This document shows, one piece after another, positions 45,368 to 54,758 of a stretch of 64,000 bases of DNA (positions are counted from its first letter, which is position 1; each line of letters opens with the position of its first letter). The stretch comes from Thermovirga sp. (GTDB lineage: Bacteria; Synergistota; Synergistia; Synergistales; Thermovirgaceae). Made by a program: the position numbers and the translations under genes. Where the stretch lies: positions 1-64,000 of the forward strand of contig NZ_JACDOB010000002.1 of NCBI RefSeq assembly GCF_017656375.1. The letters run 5' to 3'. The notes beneath the pieces were generated by a model. The model worked only from the letters and a program-made list of their open reading frames with translations, was not told the origin of the DNA and did no database searches.

Positions 45368-46342
45368 TTGATATTAGTAACTGGCGGAGCAGGGTACGTA
45401 GGAAGCCATACTGTCTTAGCCTTACTTGATAAAGGAATGGACGTAGTAGTTTTAGATAACCTTTCAACCGGACATAGAGATCTTGTGGGAAATGCAACCC
45501 TCGTTGTTGGAGACCTAACTGATAAGTCTTTCGTGGAGTCAGTTTTCGAAAAATTTCCAATAGAAGGTGTCTTTCACTTTGCAGCCAAAAGCATAGTTCC
45601 TGAATCTATGGAAAACCCCGATACTTATTACAGAAACAACATTATAGGCACTATAAATCTACTTTCCACAATGAAAAACCACGATGTCGACAAACTAGTA
45701 TTTTCATCAACCGCCGCAATTTATGGCGAGCCAGACCAAATCCCAATAACCGAAGAGTCTCCTAAAAAGCCTCAAAACGTATATGGACACACAAAACTTT
45801 TTATAGAAGAAATACTGAAACAATATTTTAGAGCATATGCCTTAAAGAGCGTATCATTACGATACTTTAACGCTGCTGGAGCAGATCCCGAAGGAAGAGC
45901 AGGAGAGGACCATAACCCTGAAACTCACCTTTTACCCATAGCTTTTAACGTGGCCCTGGGCAAAAGGAAGGAATTTACTATATTCGGAAACGATTACCCT
46001 ACTACAGATGGAACATGTATAAGAGATTTCATACATGTAAGCGATCTGGCAGAAGCTCATCTACTTGCCTTTGAAAAGTTAGAGAGCGGCGAGCTAAGTT
46101 GCCATTCCTTCAATCTGGGAAGTGAAAAAGGTTATAGTGTAAACCAAATAGTACAGACTGTAAAAGATATTACAGGCCGTGATTTTCCCGTCACATATGG
46201 TGAGCGAAGAGCTGGAGATCCAGCTATATTAATAGCTTCATCCCAACAGGCTCATGAAAAGCTACAATGGCGCCCTAAATACTCAAACCTTGAGTCCATA
46301 GTGTCTACTGCCTGGATGTGGCATAAAAAGCGTTTCAAATAA
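45368..46342 (+). CDS. galE: UDP-glucose 4-epimerase
   Basis: GalE interconverts UDP-glucose and UDP-galactose (or their N-acetyl forms) for surface glycans. The 324-residue SDR protein has V-T-G-G-A-G-Y-V-G-S-H, F-S-S-T-A-A-I-Y-G, the catalytic Y-G-H-T-K, and Y-F-N-A-A-G-A. TTG start follows GGAGGCGGGG. It overlaps the convergent aminopeptidase gene by 8 bases. Confidence 0.95.
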   Translation: MILVTGGAGYVGSHTVLALLDKGMDVVVLDNLSTGHRDLVGNATLVVGDLTDKSFVESVFEKFPIEGVFHFAAKSIVPESMENPDTYYRNNIIGTINLLSTMKNHDVDKLVFSSTAAIYGEPDQIPITEESPKKPQNVYGHTKLFIEEILKQYFRAYALKSVSLRYFNAAGADPEGRAGEDHNPETHLLPIAFNVALGKRKEFTIFGNDYPTTDGTCIRDFIHVSDLAEAHLLAFEKLESGELSCHSFNLGSEKGYSVNQIVQTVKDITGRDFPVTYGERRAGDPAILIASSQQAHEKLQWRPKYSNLESIVSTAWMWHKKRFK

Positions 46343-47441
46343 AGGCTGCTATATTCTTGGGTATCATATCAGAAATACATTCAGCACCATCAGGGGTTAT
46401 GAGATAATTGTCCTCTATTCTCATACCCCCTACACCATTAACATATATACCGGGTTCCAGAGTTATAACATCCCCTACTTGAAGGGCATCTTCAGAAGAA
46501 AAGGATACGATTGGAGACTCATGGACATCCAGTCCTATTCCGTGGCCGGTACCGTGAGTAAAAAACTTTTCATATCCTGCCTTTTCCAAAACACGCCTGG
46601 CGGCCCAATCTACATCTTTCGCTTTTACCCCTGGCTTCAAAATTTGAGCAGCCGCATCTTGAGCCTCCAACAAAAGTTCATGTCGGTCTTGCCACTCTTT
46701 GGGAATCTCACCTAAAAAAATATTCCTAGTTATATCGCACACATATCCCTCATACCTGGCACCAAAATCAACTGTGATCCATTCTCCCTCAGTAAATTCT
46801 TTATCGGAAGCTTTTCCATGGGGCAATGCACTTCTAGCGCCAGATGCCACTATAAACTTGTGATCCTGCCAACCACCATCAGCGCCTACCATAGCGAGAT
46901 TATATTCTAAAAGTGCGTCAAGCTCTTTTTCTCTCTTCACACCCTTTATTCCATTTACTGTTCTCCCTAAGGCAAGATGCGCTAACTCACATGCCTTTCT
47001 TATTAATGCAACTTCCTCTTTTGACTTTGTCCTTCTAATCGTTGCAACTTCACGAGAAACATCAAAGATTTCAGATTCTTTCTTTAACGACCAATATATT
47101 GTTGTCGGAATTTTATCTCCCTGTATACCTATCCTCTTGACGGAAAGTTTTTTCATAAGCTCCACAGATGCATCTAGCAAACGATTTCTCTTGCGGTCCA
47201 CCACCTCAAAGGGAACTTCACCGGAAGCCTGAAGAGTATAACGGGCATCTGTAAGAAAGAAAGCCCTATCCCTAGTTATTATGACGGCACCGCTAGAACC
47301 CCTGAAGCCTGAAAAATAATAACAACTTTGCCAATTATAACCTTCCAACACAGGGATAAAAACTGCATCTGATACACCTAAATTAGCGTTTTTACGTAAT
47401 TTCTCTAATCTTTCATCTATCAAGCCTCGAGAAAATACCAT
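46335..47441 (-). CDS. Xaa-Pro aminopeptidase (M24 family)
   Basis: This metallopeptidase removes N-terminal residues before proline. The 368-residue protein has a creatinase N-domain and the pita-bread domain with metal ligands: Asp in T-V-D-F-G-A and V-C-D-I-T-R, His in G-T-G-H-G-I-G-L-D-V-H-E, Glu in L-E-P-G-I-Y-V and R-I-E-D-N. It starts 3 bases after the HypE-like gene. Confidence 0.93.
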   Translation of the reverse strand: MVFSRGLIDERLEKLRKNANLGVSDAVFIPVLEGYNWQSCYYFSGFRGSSGAVIITRDRAFFLTDARYTLQASGEVPFEVVDRKRNRLLDASVELMKKLSVKRIGIQGDKIPTTIYWSLKKESEIFDVSREVATIRRTKSKEEVALIRKACELAHLALGRTVNGIKGVKREKELDALLEYNLAMVGADGGWQDHKFIVASGARSALPHGKASDKEFTEGEWITVDFGARYEGYVCDITRNIFLGEIPKEWQDRHELLLEAQDAAAQILKPGVKAKDVDWAARRVLEKAGYEKFFTHGTGHGIGLDVHESPIVSFSSEDALQVGDVITLEPGIYVNGVGGMRIEDNYLITPDGAECISDMIPKNIAAFI

Positions 47442-47444
47442 TTA

Positions 47445-48431
47445 TCATTCTACCTCCAATAATCTCCAAAGTTCTTCAGTATAGTCACAATCTATATTCC
47501 CATTTCCTTCAATAAAACGTCCTACAATTGCACAATCCACCTCTATACGGGCAAGATCACGTAAAGCAGTATCAGCATCTTCTTCCGGTATTACAGCTAT
47601 GAGCACTCCTGAAGAAATAAGATGCAATGGATCGAAACATAAAGCCTCAGAGGTTTTTCTCGTTATAGGATGTATGGGAAACTTTTCCTTGAAGAGCTCT
47701 ATGCCCAGATTTGTCAATTCCATCAACTCGGAGAGACCACCTATTATGCCACCTTCCGTTGGATCATGCATAAATCTCGCATACTTTCTGAGTACCTTTG
47801 CTTCTTTTAAGATGCTAGTTCTAGAAATCCAACTCTTTGCCTCCTCTATTTCAGAGGGAGAAAGAAATTTACCTAACAAATCCGGTCTGTCAGCTGCCAG
47901 AATGGACATGCCTTCTAACCCCGCATGTTTGGTCACTAATATCAAATCCGAAGAGACAATATGATCTGCAGAAAGTACTCTATTTGCTTTCCCTACCATA
48001 GTCCCACATATTACAGGGAAAGTATATCGCTCATTTATTTCGGTATGGCCACTCACTACGGCCACTCCCATCTCTTGGCAAGCCTCATGTATTTCTCTGG
48101 CAACAGCTTCTATCGTGTCCTTAGTGGTGTGCTTTGGGAAGATCATGGTAGTCGCAAGGTAACAAGGATCTCCTCCTTTTGCGGCAACATCATTTGAGTT
48201 CACCGTAACGAGGAGTCTACCAGCCCCCTGAGTGGCCCCAACTATGGGGTCTGTTGTAATAACCAGATAATCTCCCTCTCCCCACTTAATAACAGCCGCG
48301 TCTTCCCCAACCTTAGGGCCGACAAGCACTTCCGGCCTTTTAGAGCCACAAAAGGATAACACCACACTTTTTAGGGCTTCTGGGGGAAGTTTTCCGCTGT
48401 TAAATTCTTGTAAGACTTTATTTGGCACCAT
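47445..48431 (-). CDS. HypE/PurM-like (AIR synthase-related) protein
   Basis: This ~328-residue protein has the PurM-like ATP-binding fold: V-G-P-K-V-G-E-D-A-A-V-I, a D-P-I-V-G-A strand, V-N-S-N-D-V-A-A-K-G-G-D-P, and H-D-P-T-E-G-G-I-I-G-G-L. It resembles HypE, but the C-terminal P-R-I-C tail that carries the cyanide precursor is absent: the protein ends L-L-E-V-E. No hyp genes adjoin. It is therefore a HypE-like protein of unknown substrate. ATG 48431 follows AGAGGTG and overlaps queH by 14 bases. Confidence 0.82.
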   Translation of the reverse strand: MVPNKVLQEFNSGKLPPEALKSVVLSFCGSKRPEVLVGPKVGEDAAVIKWGEGDYLVITTDPIVGATQGAGRLLVTVNSNDVAAKGGDPCYLATTMIFPKHTTKDTIEAVAREIHEACQEMGVAVVSGHTEINERYTFPVICGTMVGKANRVLSADHIVSSDLILVTKHAGLEGMSILAADRPDLLGKFLSPSEIEEAKSWISRTSILKEAKVLRKYARFMHDPTEGGIIGGLSELMELTNLGIELFKEKFPIHPITRKTSEALCFDPLHLISSGVLIAVIPEEDADTALRDLARIEVDCAIVGRFIEGNGNIDCDYTEELWRLLEVE

Positions 48432-48981
48432 TTTTTTCACCTCTGATGCTCAAGATGCAGCCACAGTAATTTTGTCTATACAAACCCAACTTCTTGCTCA
48501 TTTCTACAGATCGTAAAAATCCGTTGTTTTTCCGCCATATGACATCTATCCAGCGCAGGCCATACCTTCGTGCTACACTCCTACCTATGCCGTTTATTAG
48601 ACCTGGTTTCTTATGAGGACTTATGGTAAGCGTAGTGCCCAAGCAGGTAAATCCTTTACTGTTAGCAATTTGGGCCGCTCTCTCGATCTGGGTTTTTATA
48701 CACAAAGCGCACCTTACTCCTCCCTCTGGGAAATAAAGGTTGCCTTTTAACTTTATAAGCCACGATAGTGGATCATAAGAGTCGATCAAAACAGGAGCTC
48801 CAAAAAATTCAGATAACTGAATTACAGCATTTAACCTTTTTTTATATTCATTTTCAGGTTGAATGTTCGAACCATAAAAATACCCTACAGTCTCCATACC
48901 ACTATCAAGAAGCTCTTTCCAAGGTACCGTCGCATCTGGCGCACAACATATATGCAAAAGGGCACGGCCCTGTATCTTCAT
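48418..48981 (-). CDS. queH: Epoxyqueuosine reductase QueH
   Basis: QueH catalyses the last step of queuosine synthesis in tRNA, using Fe-S chemistry, and is unrelated to QueG. The 187-residue protein has the DUF208 signatures: H-I-C-C-A-P-D near the start, Y-F-Y-G-S-N-I-Q-P-E-N-E-Y, R-C-A-L-C, L-T-I-S-P-H-K, and Y-C-G-C near the end. It lies directly after trmI. Confidence 0.92.
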   Translation of the reverse strand: MKIQGRALLHICCAPDATVPWKELLDSGMETVGYFYGSNIQPENEYKKRLNAVIQLSEFFGAPVLIDSYDPLSWLIKLKGNLYFPEGGVRCALCIKTQIERAAQIANSKGFTCLGTTLTISPHKKPGLINGIGRSVARRYGLRWIDVIWRKNNGFLRSVEMSKKLGLYRQNYCGCILSIRGEKNGAK

Positions 48982-49755
48982 CTAAGTTACACTCCTCACA
49001 GTAGATGCAAATACAAGATAGCCTGTGTGCCCAATCATCATATCTTCTGGCCTTATTCTTTGGGCATTAATTTTATAATAGCGCACCAACAACTCCATTA
49101 CTTGAACATCCACATATTCATGTTTTTTGAGACCTTCAAGAGTTTTTTCTATTTGATTCGTTGTAGGAACCAAAATACCCAATCTGCTTCCACCTGCTAA
49201 GGCTTCCTTCGCACGTTCTAGGTAGTCCCAAGGGTTAGGCACATCCAGAAAAAGAGCATCCACATTCCTCTCATCAAACCCCTCAGCAATATCCTTCACT
49301 TTAAATTCAACCCTATGAGCAACATTCCATTTTTCGCAATTACGTCTGGCTAAGCGTGAAAATTCTTCTCGCTTATCATATGTATATACTCTTCCTTCAT
49401 CTCCTACAAAATGGGCCAGCGCAGCAGTTAAACTTCCAGAACCTGTTCCACACTCTACCACTGTTGAGCCAGGGCCTATCCCCAGAGATACAATTATCAT
49501 GCCAATTTCCTTAGGGTAAATAATTTGTGTTTTCCTTTTTATTCTTCTACTAAACTCCAGCATATTAGGCCTTAATATATAAAATATACTCCCTAAATGA
49601 GTTCTAACCTCCTCGCCATACGAGCGGCCTATTATGTCATCATGTTGTATCACACCAAGTCGCGTGTCTATTTTGGAACCTTTTTCCAAATTTAACAGAA
49701 AAGTATCCCCTTTATCAGGTGACCACAAAAAAACAATATCCTTGTCTTTAAGCAT
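48982..49755 (-). CDS. trmI: tRNA (adenine-58-N1)-methyltransferase TrmI
   Basis: This enzyme makes m1A58 in the T-loop, important for tRNA stability in thermophiles. The 257-residue protein has an N-terminal beta domain, the R-T-Q-I-I-Y-P-K-E-like linker (K-T-Q-I-I-Y-P-K-E), the SAM motif V-V-E-C-G-T-G-S-G-S-L-T, and F-L-D-V-P-N-P-W. It abuts queH. Confidence 0.93.
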   Translation of the reverse strand: MLKDKDIVFLWSPDKGDTFLLNLEKGSKIDTRLGVIQHDDIIGRSYGEEVRTHLGSIFYILRPNMLEFSRRIKRKTQIIYPKEIGMIIVSLGIGPGSTVVECGTGSGSLTAALAHFVGDEGRVYTYDKREEFSRLARRNCEKWNVAHRVEFKVKDIAEGFDERNVDALFLDVPNPWDYLERAKEALAGGSRLGILVPTTNQIEKTLEGLKKHEYVDVQVMELLVRYYKINAQRIRPEDMMIGHTGYLVFASTVRSVT

Positions 49756-49798
49756 ATCATCAACTCCATATCTTAATTTTCTTCAGCATGTTTCATGT

Positions 49799-51958
49799 TT
49801 AAAGACTTATTACACCTTCTGGCTCTTCAAAAGAATTATATATTTCATCAAACTGATGACCAATTTCTTTGAATAAAGAGACCATCGTTGGGTCAAAATG
49901 GAAAGGCTCTATTCTTCCATCTCCCTGCGTTATTATCTTATAAGCTTCTTCATGAGTCATCGGCTTCTTGTAAGCCCTCTTAGAACGCAAAGCATCGTAA
50001 GTATCGGCCAGAGAAACTATTCTGGCCTCGATAGGAATGTCCTCACCTGCTAATCCGTAAGGATATCCACTACCGTCCCATTTCTCATGATGATAAAGAC
50101 ATATAGATCTGCCTATTTCCAACCAACTCGCATCACCTAATATCTCAGCACCCCAAATAGTATGTTTTTTTATAATATCAAACTCTTCTGTTGTAAGAGC
50201 CTCACTTTTAGTTAATATGTCCAATGGCACCTTCATCTTCCCTATATCATGCAGCCTCGAAAAAAGGGCTATGTCCTCCACATGGTCCGCTGGCAACGAC
50301 AAAGATTTAGCCAATAAAAAACAGTATTTCTCCACCCTTTCCAGATGGGCTGAAGTCTCCTCGTGAAAAATAGAAGTTATTGCCTGAATTCTTTCGACCA
50401 TGTATTGGTAAGATTGTCTCAAATTCTGCAATGTGCTCTTTGAGTCTATCATTCCCCCTATATAAGAAGCTATAGGCAAAAGAAGATCTAATATTTCCCG
50501 ATTTTCCCTTTTGTGTTCACTCCAGCCTAAATAAATAACGCCTACAGGCCTACCTAGATGAAAGATAGGGAATATGGCCTCGCTCTTAACAGGAGCTCCC
50601 AAAGTCAAGGATAGAGGATCAGAATATACATCCTCTATCCATATTACTGTATCTTCTTTTAACGGTGTACTTTTCAATCTAATATCCAAACTCTTTTTGA
50701 CTTCAGACAACTTAACACCATAACCGCTCTCAGTATAAGGCAAATATTCATTTCCTTCTTTTTTCGAAATCACCACTTCACCTGCGCCTGCAACCTCCTT
50801 AACAATATCTGCAATCCTACCCAGTCCTTTGTGAAACCCTGTGTTCATGGTAACAGTTTTAGAGACCTCAATTATCCTCCTCCAAGCTCTATCTCTTATA
50901 ACTAAAGCCTCATTAGTAGCTTTGAGGGTTTTGTTAAGGTCGGCCATTTTTTCCCCACTTGCCAATAGTTTTTCCTGTTGATAAACGTAACTCTGGAGTG
51001 CGCTGGAAAGGGCTTGGCATAGTATACCCACTTCCTTGAGTCTGCTGCGAGAAACTATCTCTCTTACTCCCCTAGCAACTCTAGAAACCGTGGTGGATAA
51101 ATCTTTGGGGGACGTAGCAGTGAACAATCTGTCCTGCATATCTGAAGCTAAAGCCGTAATCTCTTCCATTGGAGCAAAAACATACTTGAAGATCAAAAAG
51201 CTCATGCCTATTATCATTATAATCAACAAAATATCAAAAGCTGCCATCCCTATAATACTATCGCAAAGCAAATACAAAAAGTTTCTCAAAGGCAATAACA
51301 CATAAAGAGCAACGGTACCTCCTATAATTGCTTTACTTTTACCCCAATATATCTTCCCATAAAGGTCCTTAAACCAAGGGCCTTTAACATTGTAGATTGC
51401 CGGCCCATCCGCCCCTCCAGGGCGATTTAAAAAATAAGGCGGGTCCTCCCATAATACTTCTCCCTCAGGCCCCAAAAACACTAACATCCCTTTTGTGCTA
51501 GTTAGATGCAAAGCTCTCCTTAGCCACTGAAAATTAGGCACAATCGGCAGAAGGCTGATTTTACCATGTGAGGAGCTTCCCAATAAAAGGGTATAACCCC
51601 TCCCTTTTTGGGGAATCTTATAAAGGACATAACTTCCTTCCACAATAGGCAATTCATTATTCAACAACTTAGAAGTTAACGAGTAGTCATCCTCGTTAGT
51701 AGAAAGCCTAAACGCCCTCAATCCTGAAGCATTTATGCTCCTTGAAGTTCCCGTATCTCCTCTAGGGAGGGAAAACTCCTTCAAGTAAAACAAATCTTTT
51801 TCCATTTGCTTTGATACAACATTAAGCCCGCTTAGTAGTGATTCGTTAATCTGTTTATATTTCCATTTTATTTGGACATAATAATTCAATGAGAAATTGC
51901 CCAGCGAAACAAGAAGCAAAAATCCCATGAATGCCGCAAACAGTTTACGGATACTCAT
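49799..51958 (-). CDS. Membrane-anchored GAF/HD-GYP cyclic-di-GMP phosphodiesterase-like protein
   Basis: This 719-residue signalling protein has an N-terminal membrane segment (about 8-28), an extracytoplasmic sensor region (about 30-215), a second membrane segment (about 235-262), a HAMP-like linker, a GAF-like domain (about 360-500), and a C-terminal HD-GYP domain with H-D-I-G-K, H-H-E-K-W-D-G-S-G-Y-P and D-T-Y-D-A-L. The HD and GYP motifs are intact, so hydrolysis of cyclic-di-GMP is likely. It is the first gene of the run to the aminopeptidase. Confidence 0.9.
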   Translation of the reverse strand: MSIRKLFAAFMGFLLLVSLGNFSLNYYVQIKWKYKQINESLLSGLNVVSKQMEKDLFYLKEFSLPRGDTGTSRSINASGLRAFRLSTNEDDYSLTSKLLNNELPIVEGSYVLYKIPQKGRGYTLLLGSSSHGKISLLPIVPNFQWLRRALHLTSTKGMLVFLGPEGEVLWEDPPYFLNRPGGADGPAIYNVKGPWFKDLYGKIYWGKSKAIIGGTVALYVLLPLRNFLYLLCDSIIGMAAFDILLIIMIIGMSFLIFKYVFAPMEEITALASDMQDRLFTATSPKDLSTTVSRVARGVREIVSRSRLKEVGILCQALSSALQSYVYQQEKLLASGEKMADLNKTLKATNEALVIRDRAWRRIIEVSKTVTMNTGFHKGLGRIADIVKEVAGAGEVVISKKEGNEYLPYTESGYGVKLSEVKKSLDIRLKSTPLKEDTVIWIEDVYSDPLSLTLGAPVKSEAIFPIFHLGRPVGVIYLGWSEHKRENREILDLLLPIASYIGGMIDSKSTLQNLRQSYQYMVERIQAITSIFHEETSAHLERVEKYCFLLAKSLSLPADHVEDIALFSRLHDIGKMKVPLDILTKSEALTTEEFDIIKKHTIWGAEILGDASWLEIGRSICLYHHEKWDGSGYPYGLAGEDIPIEARIVSLADTYDALRSKRAYKKPMTHEEAYKIITQGDGRIEPFHFDPTMVSLFKEIGHQFDEIYNSFEEPEGVISL

Positions 51959-52066
51959 TTAAAGTCCTCCAACATAATTCTATGCGAACCCCATAAGCTT
52001 TCTCTTTATATTGTACACTATACACCCCTACTGAAACTATTATAATTAAAGTGAAGATTATCTATC

Positions 52067-52834
52067 TTAAGGCTGTTTCAGCTTAAAAACTACGGGGACT
52101 AGAACTTTACCTTCAATATTTGGAACAAAAAGCCATTTTTTGATAGCTAGTCTCGCAGATTCGTCCAAAAGCTTGTATCCGCTACTTTTGTTCACCAGTA
52201 CATTTACAACCTCGCCATCTTTGTTGATATCCACTTCCAAAAGGACTTCCCCTTCCATACCTTTTCGCCTAGCAATCACAGGATAAAGAGGAGAAATTTT
52301 CTTAAGTATCATATCTTCACTAACTACTCTCAGGTTTTGAGCTTTCCCTTGAGTATTAGGCCCTGCTCTGTCCTTTGACAGTTCATTATTCAAATCAGTT
52401 GCACTCTCATCTGTAGTGTCTGAAGAGTTTTCTGTTTTACGGTCTTCCACAATCTTTTTCTGAACATTAGAGGGTTTAGATACTAATTCTTTTGATGAAT
52501 GGGGTTCAATTTTCTTCAACGAAGTAACCGTTTTCGTTTTTTTATTTATTACATTTACACTCTCTTTCTTAGGCTGTTGCGCATCTTTTTCCTTTTTTCT
52601 AACCTCCCTGAGAGCTTTTTCATCAGAGGCTACAGGCTTTTCCTTCTCCTGAGAAAGAGGTTGTTCTATCTTTGGAGTGACTTTTTGAGTTTTATAATTA
52701 ACAAATTCCAACTTCACTAATATCTTATTAGTGATATTTTTTGTTTGCTGGGGTTTAGAAATCCCCGGCAGGAATTTCAAAAGTAAGCAGTGAACAATAA
52801 TACTCACTATTATAAATACAGCGAAACGCTTCAA
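52067..52834 (-). CDS. tonB: TonB-like energy transducer
   Basis: This 255-residue protein has one N-terminal membrane helix (about 5-20), a lysine-rich periplasmic spacer, and a C-terminal TonB domain (Y-P-V-I-A-R-R-K-G-M-E-G-E-V-L-L-E-V and S-S-G-Y-K-L-L-D-E-S-A). It links the proton-motive force to outer-membrane receptors. Start overlaps exbD by four bases. Confidence 0.9.
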   Translation of the reverse strand: MKRFAVFIIVSIIVHCLLLKFLPGISKPQQTKNITNKILVKLEFVNYKTQKVTPKIEQPLSQEKEKPVASDEKALREVRKKEKDAQQPKKESVNVINKKTKTVTSLKKIEPHSSKELVSKPSNVQKKIVEDRKTENSSDTTDESATDLNNELSKDRAGPNTQGKAQNLRVVSEDMILKKISPLYPVIARRKGMEGEVLLEVDINKDGEVVNVLVNKSSGYKLLDESARLAIKKWLFVPNIEGKVLVPVVFKLKQP

Positions 52835-53220
52835 TTTTCTCTTTGCTCCTCTACTAGAAGCCCCGCTTCTGAAATCCCGGCTTCCTTAAGCACATCAAGG
52901 ACAAATATCACTTTTTCATAAGGCAAGTCTTTATCGGCAGCAACTACTATGGCTCTACCTTTAGTAGTCATATTTTCTATAGCTGTTTTAAGGTTATTTC
53001 CCTTCACTTCTTGATTACCTATCTTTATAGCTCCACCTTCAAGGATCTCAATAATGATTGGTTCGGATGTAGAAGGCACACCCTTCGCTTTTGGCAAGGT
53101 GACATCTATCTGCCCTTTTGCAAAAGTGGTCGTTAGAACCAAAAAAACTATCAACATGAACAAAACGTCAATTAATGGAGTAAGCTCTACTTCTGGAGAA
53201 GTTTTTGGCCTTCTACGCAC
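52831..53220 (-). CDS. exbD: ExbD/TolR-family protein
   Basis: This 129-residue protein has one membrane helix with the proton-carrying aspartate in P-L-I-D-V-L-F-M-L-I-V-F and a small periplasmic domain. It pairs with the ExbB-type protein. Its start lies inside the end of the binding-protein gene (34-base overlap), and its end overlaps tonB. Confidence 0.92.
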   Translation of the reverse strand: MRRRPKTSPEVELTPLIDVLFMLIVFLVLTTTFAKGQIDVTLPKAKGVPSTSEPIIIEILEGGAIKIGNQEVKGNNLKTAIENMTTKGRAIVVAADKDLPYEKVIFVLDVLKEAGISEAGLLVEEQREN

Positions 53221-54122
53221 ATTTCTACCTTCTTTCCATAGAGACTACTTAAACTTTTTACTACAAGTAACGCTGTTTCGGGTATCTTAGGGCCAGGGTG
53301 AAATAAAAGATCACTCTTTACAAAAGTTACCCTTTTCTTTTTAATCGCTTCAAGTGGCAAATCTCCAAATACGTTTAAGAAATCATCAACATCAATGGAC
53401 ATTCCCGTTTTAGCAGACGCAATCAATATAACGTCGGGATTCAATAAGAGAAGTTTTTCCCTATCTATAGTAGGAAAAGTGAATTTTATGTTTCCCGCTG
53501 CATTAGGCACTCCTATCAAGTCCAATATATCATCTATGTAGTTATAACCTCCAGCAACCGTAAGAGGATCATGCCACACCACAATAAGAACTGAAGGGCT
53601 GCCCCCAGGGAAGGTGTTTCTCACCATTGCCTTTACATCATCAAGATGCCTAGTAATACTGTTCCAATTTTCTTTAGCCTGTTGGATGGAGTCCAGAGCC
53701 TCTCCAATTTTATAGAAGCTGACCTCAACCTCACTTAAACGCCTATGAGGTTCTATTTCTAGGGTGTGGATGCCAAAGTTATCTAATTTTTTTAATATCT
53801 TATGATGAAACGTAGATATACCTATCACTAAGTCAGGCTGTAATGACACTATCTTTTCGAGTGAAGGGGTAGAAAACCCACCAACAACAGCAATCTTCCT
53901 CTCGCATGTGCTTCTAAAACTATCATATTTCGTGACTCCTACTACCTTTGATGCAAAGCCCATTACTTCTAAGGATTCAGTTATGCTAGGTGCCAAAGAT
54001 ACAACTCTCTTAACAGCCGACTCCCCTCCTACAGAAGAAACGGGAAATAAAAGGTCCTTAAACAGCATAAAAGAGCACAAAACTAAAATCAACGTTGTTT
54101 TATTGGTTATTACCCTTCTCAT
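53187..54122 (-). CDS. Periplasmic metal-chelate/cobalamin-type binding protein
   Basis: This 311-residue class III binding protein (BtuF/FhuD fold) has a signal peptide (about 1-33), R-V-V-S-L-A-P-S-I-T-E-S-L, then L-Q-P-D-L-V-I-G-I-S and the second-lobe L-L-L-N-P-D-V-I-L-I-A-S. Its ligand is probably cobalamin, heme or an iron chelate. No permease or ATPase genes are next to it. It is inserted between exbB and exbD, overlapping them by 23 and 34 bases. Confidence 0.88.
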   Translation of the reverse strand: MRRVITNKTTLILVLCSFMLFKDLLFPVSSVGGESAVKRVVSLAPSITESLEVMGFASKVVGVTKYDSFRSTCERKIAVVGGFSTPSLEKIVSLQPDLVIGISTFHHKILKKLDNFGIHTLEIEPHRRLSEVEVSFYKIGEALDSIQQAKENWNSITRHLDDVKAMVRNTFPGGSPSVLIVVWHDPLTVAGGYNYIDDILDLIGVPNAAGNIKFTFPTIDREKLLLLNPDVILIASAKTGMSIDVDDFLNVFGDLPLEAIKKKRVTFVKSDLLFHPGPKIPETALLVVKSLSSLYGKKVEMCVEGQKLLQK

Positions 54123-54729
54123 TCTCTCCTCTCCTCAACAATTTTTCCCTTATAATGAAATCTACTCCCCTGTAAAGGGTTTCCTCCATGTCTTCCACCT
54201 TTGATTGCAAATAAGTCAAGCTCAAAATGACTGGCACGGCAAGAGATAATCCTGCCACAGTGGTAATTAATGCTTTCCAAATTCCCTCAGCCATAACAGC
54301 CATATTAGCGCCACTAAACCCAGGCAAATTTCGGAAAACATCAATCATTCCCAGTATAGTTCCCAAAAGGCCCAAAAGCGGGGCAATCCTTGAAATCACT
54401 GAAAGAAAACTCAGACCCCTTTCGAGCTTGAAAAGTTCTCTTCTCACCTCTTGCTCAAGTAAAATCTGCAACGCATCTGAATCTGCCTCCCAATGATCCA
54501 CGGCTACGCTTAGCACTCTATGAAGAGACGACTTCCCAGATTTCAAGAGATCTGCTGCACCTTTGGAATCCCCCAGATACAGCCGCTCCCCCAAAGCAAG
54601 TTCCAATTTTTGTGGGTCTGTAGAGTGAACTTTGAAAAACCAAAGCCGCTCCAAAACAATAGCCAAAGATAAAACAGACAAAAACAGCAGAACCCAGATG
54701 ATGGGTCCGCCGTAAGAAAAAATTTCCAT
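54100..54729 (-). CDS. exbB: ExbB/TolQ-family proton channel protein
   Basis: This 209-residue protein has three membrane helices, a long first cytoplasmic segment and the MotA/TolQ/ExbB motif A-P-L-L-G-L-L-G-T-I-L-G-M-I-D-V-F. It is the first gene of the exbB / binding protein / exbD / tonB operon and starts 30 bases after the transketolase gene, so read-through from there is possible. Confidence 0.93.
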   Translation of the reverse strand: MEIFSYGGPIIWVLLFLSVLSLAIVLERLWFFKVHSTDPQKLELALGERLYLGDSKGAADLLKSGKSSLHRVLSVAVDHWEADSDALQILLEQEVRRELFKLERGLSFLSVISRIAPLLGLLGTILGMIDVFRNLPGFSGANMAVMAEGIWKALITTVAGLSLAVPVILSLTYLQSKVEDMEETLYRGVDFIIREKLLRRGENEKGNNQ

Positions 54730-54758
54730 GCTAATTACCCCTTTTTAAAATTTTAATC

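Noticed and set aside
47445-48431. Naming the PurM-like gene hypE
   Set aside because: The diagnostic C-terminal P-R-I-C is missing and no other hyp genes are adjacent.
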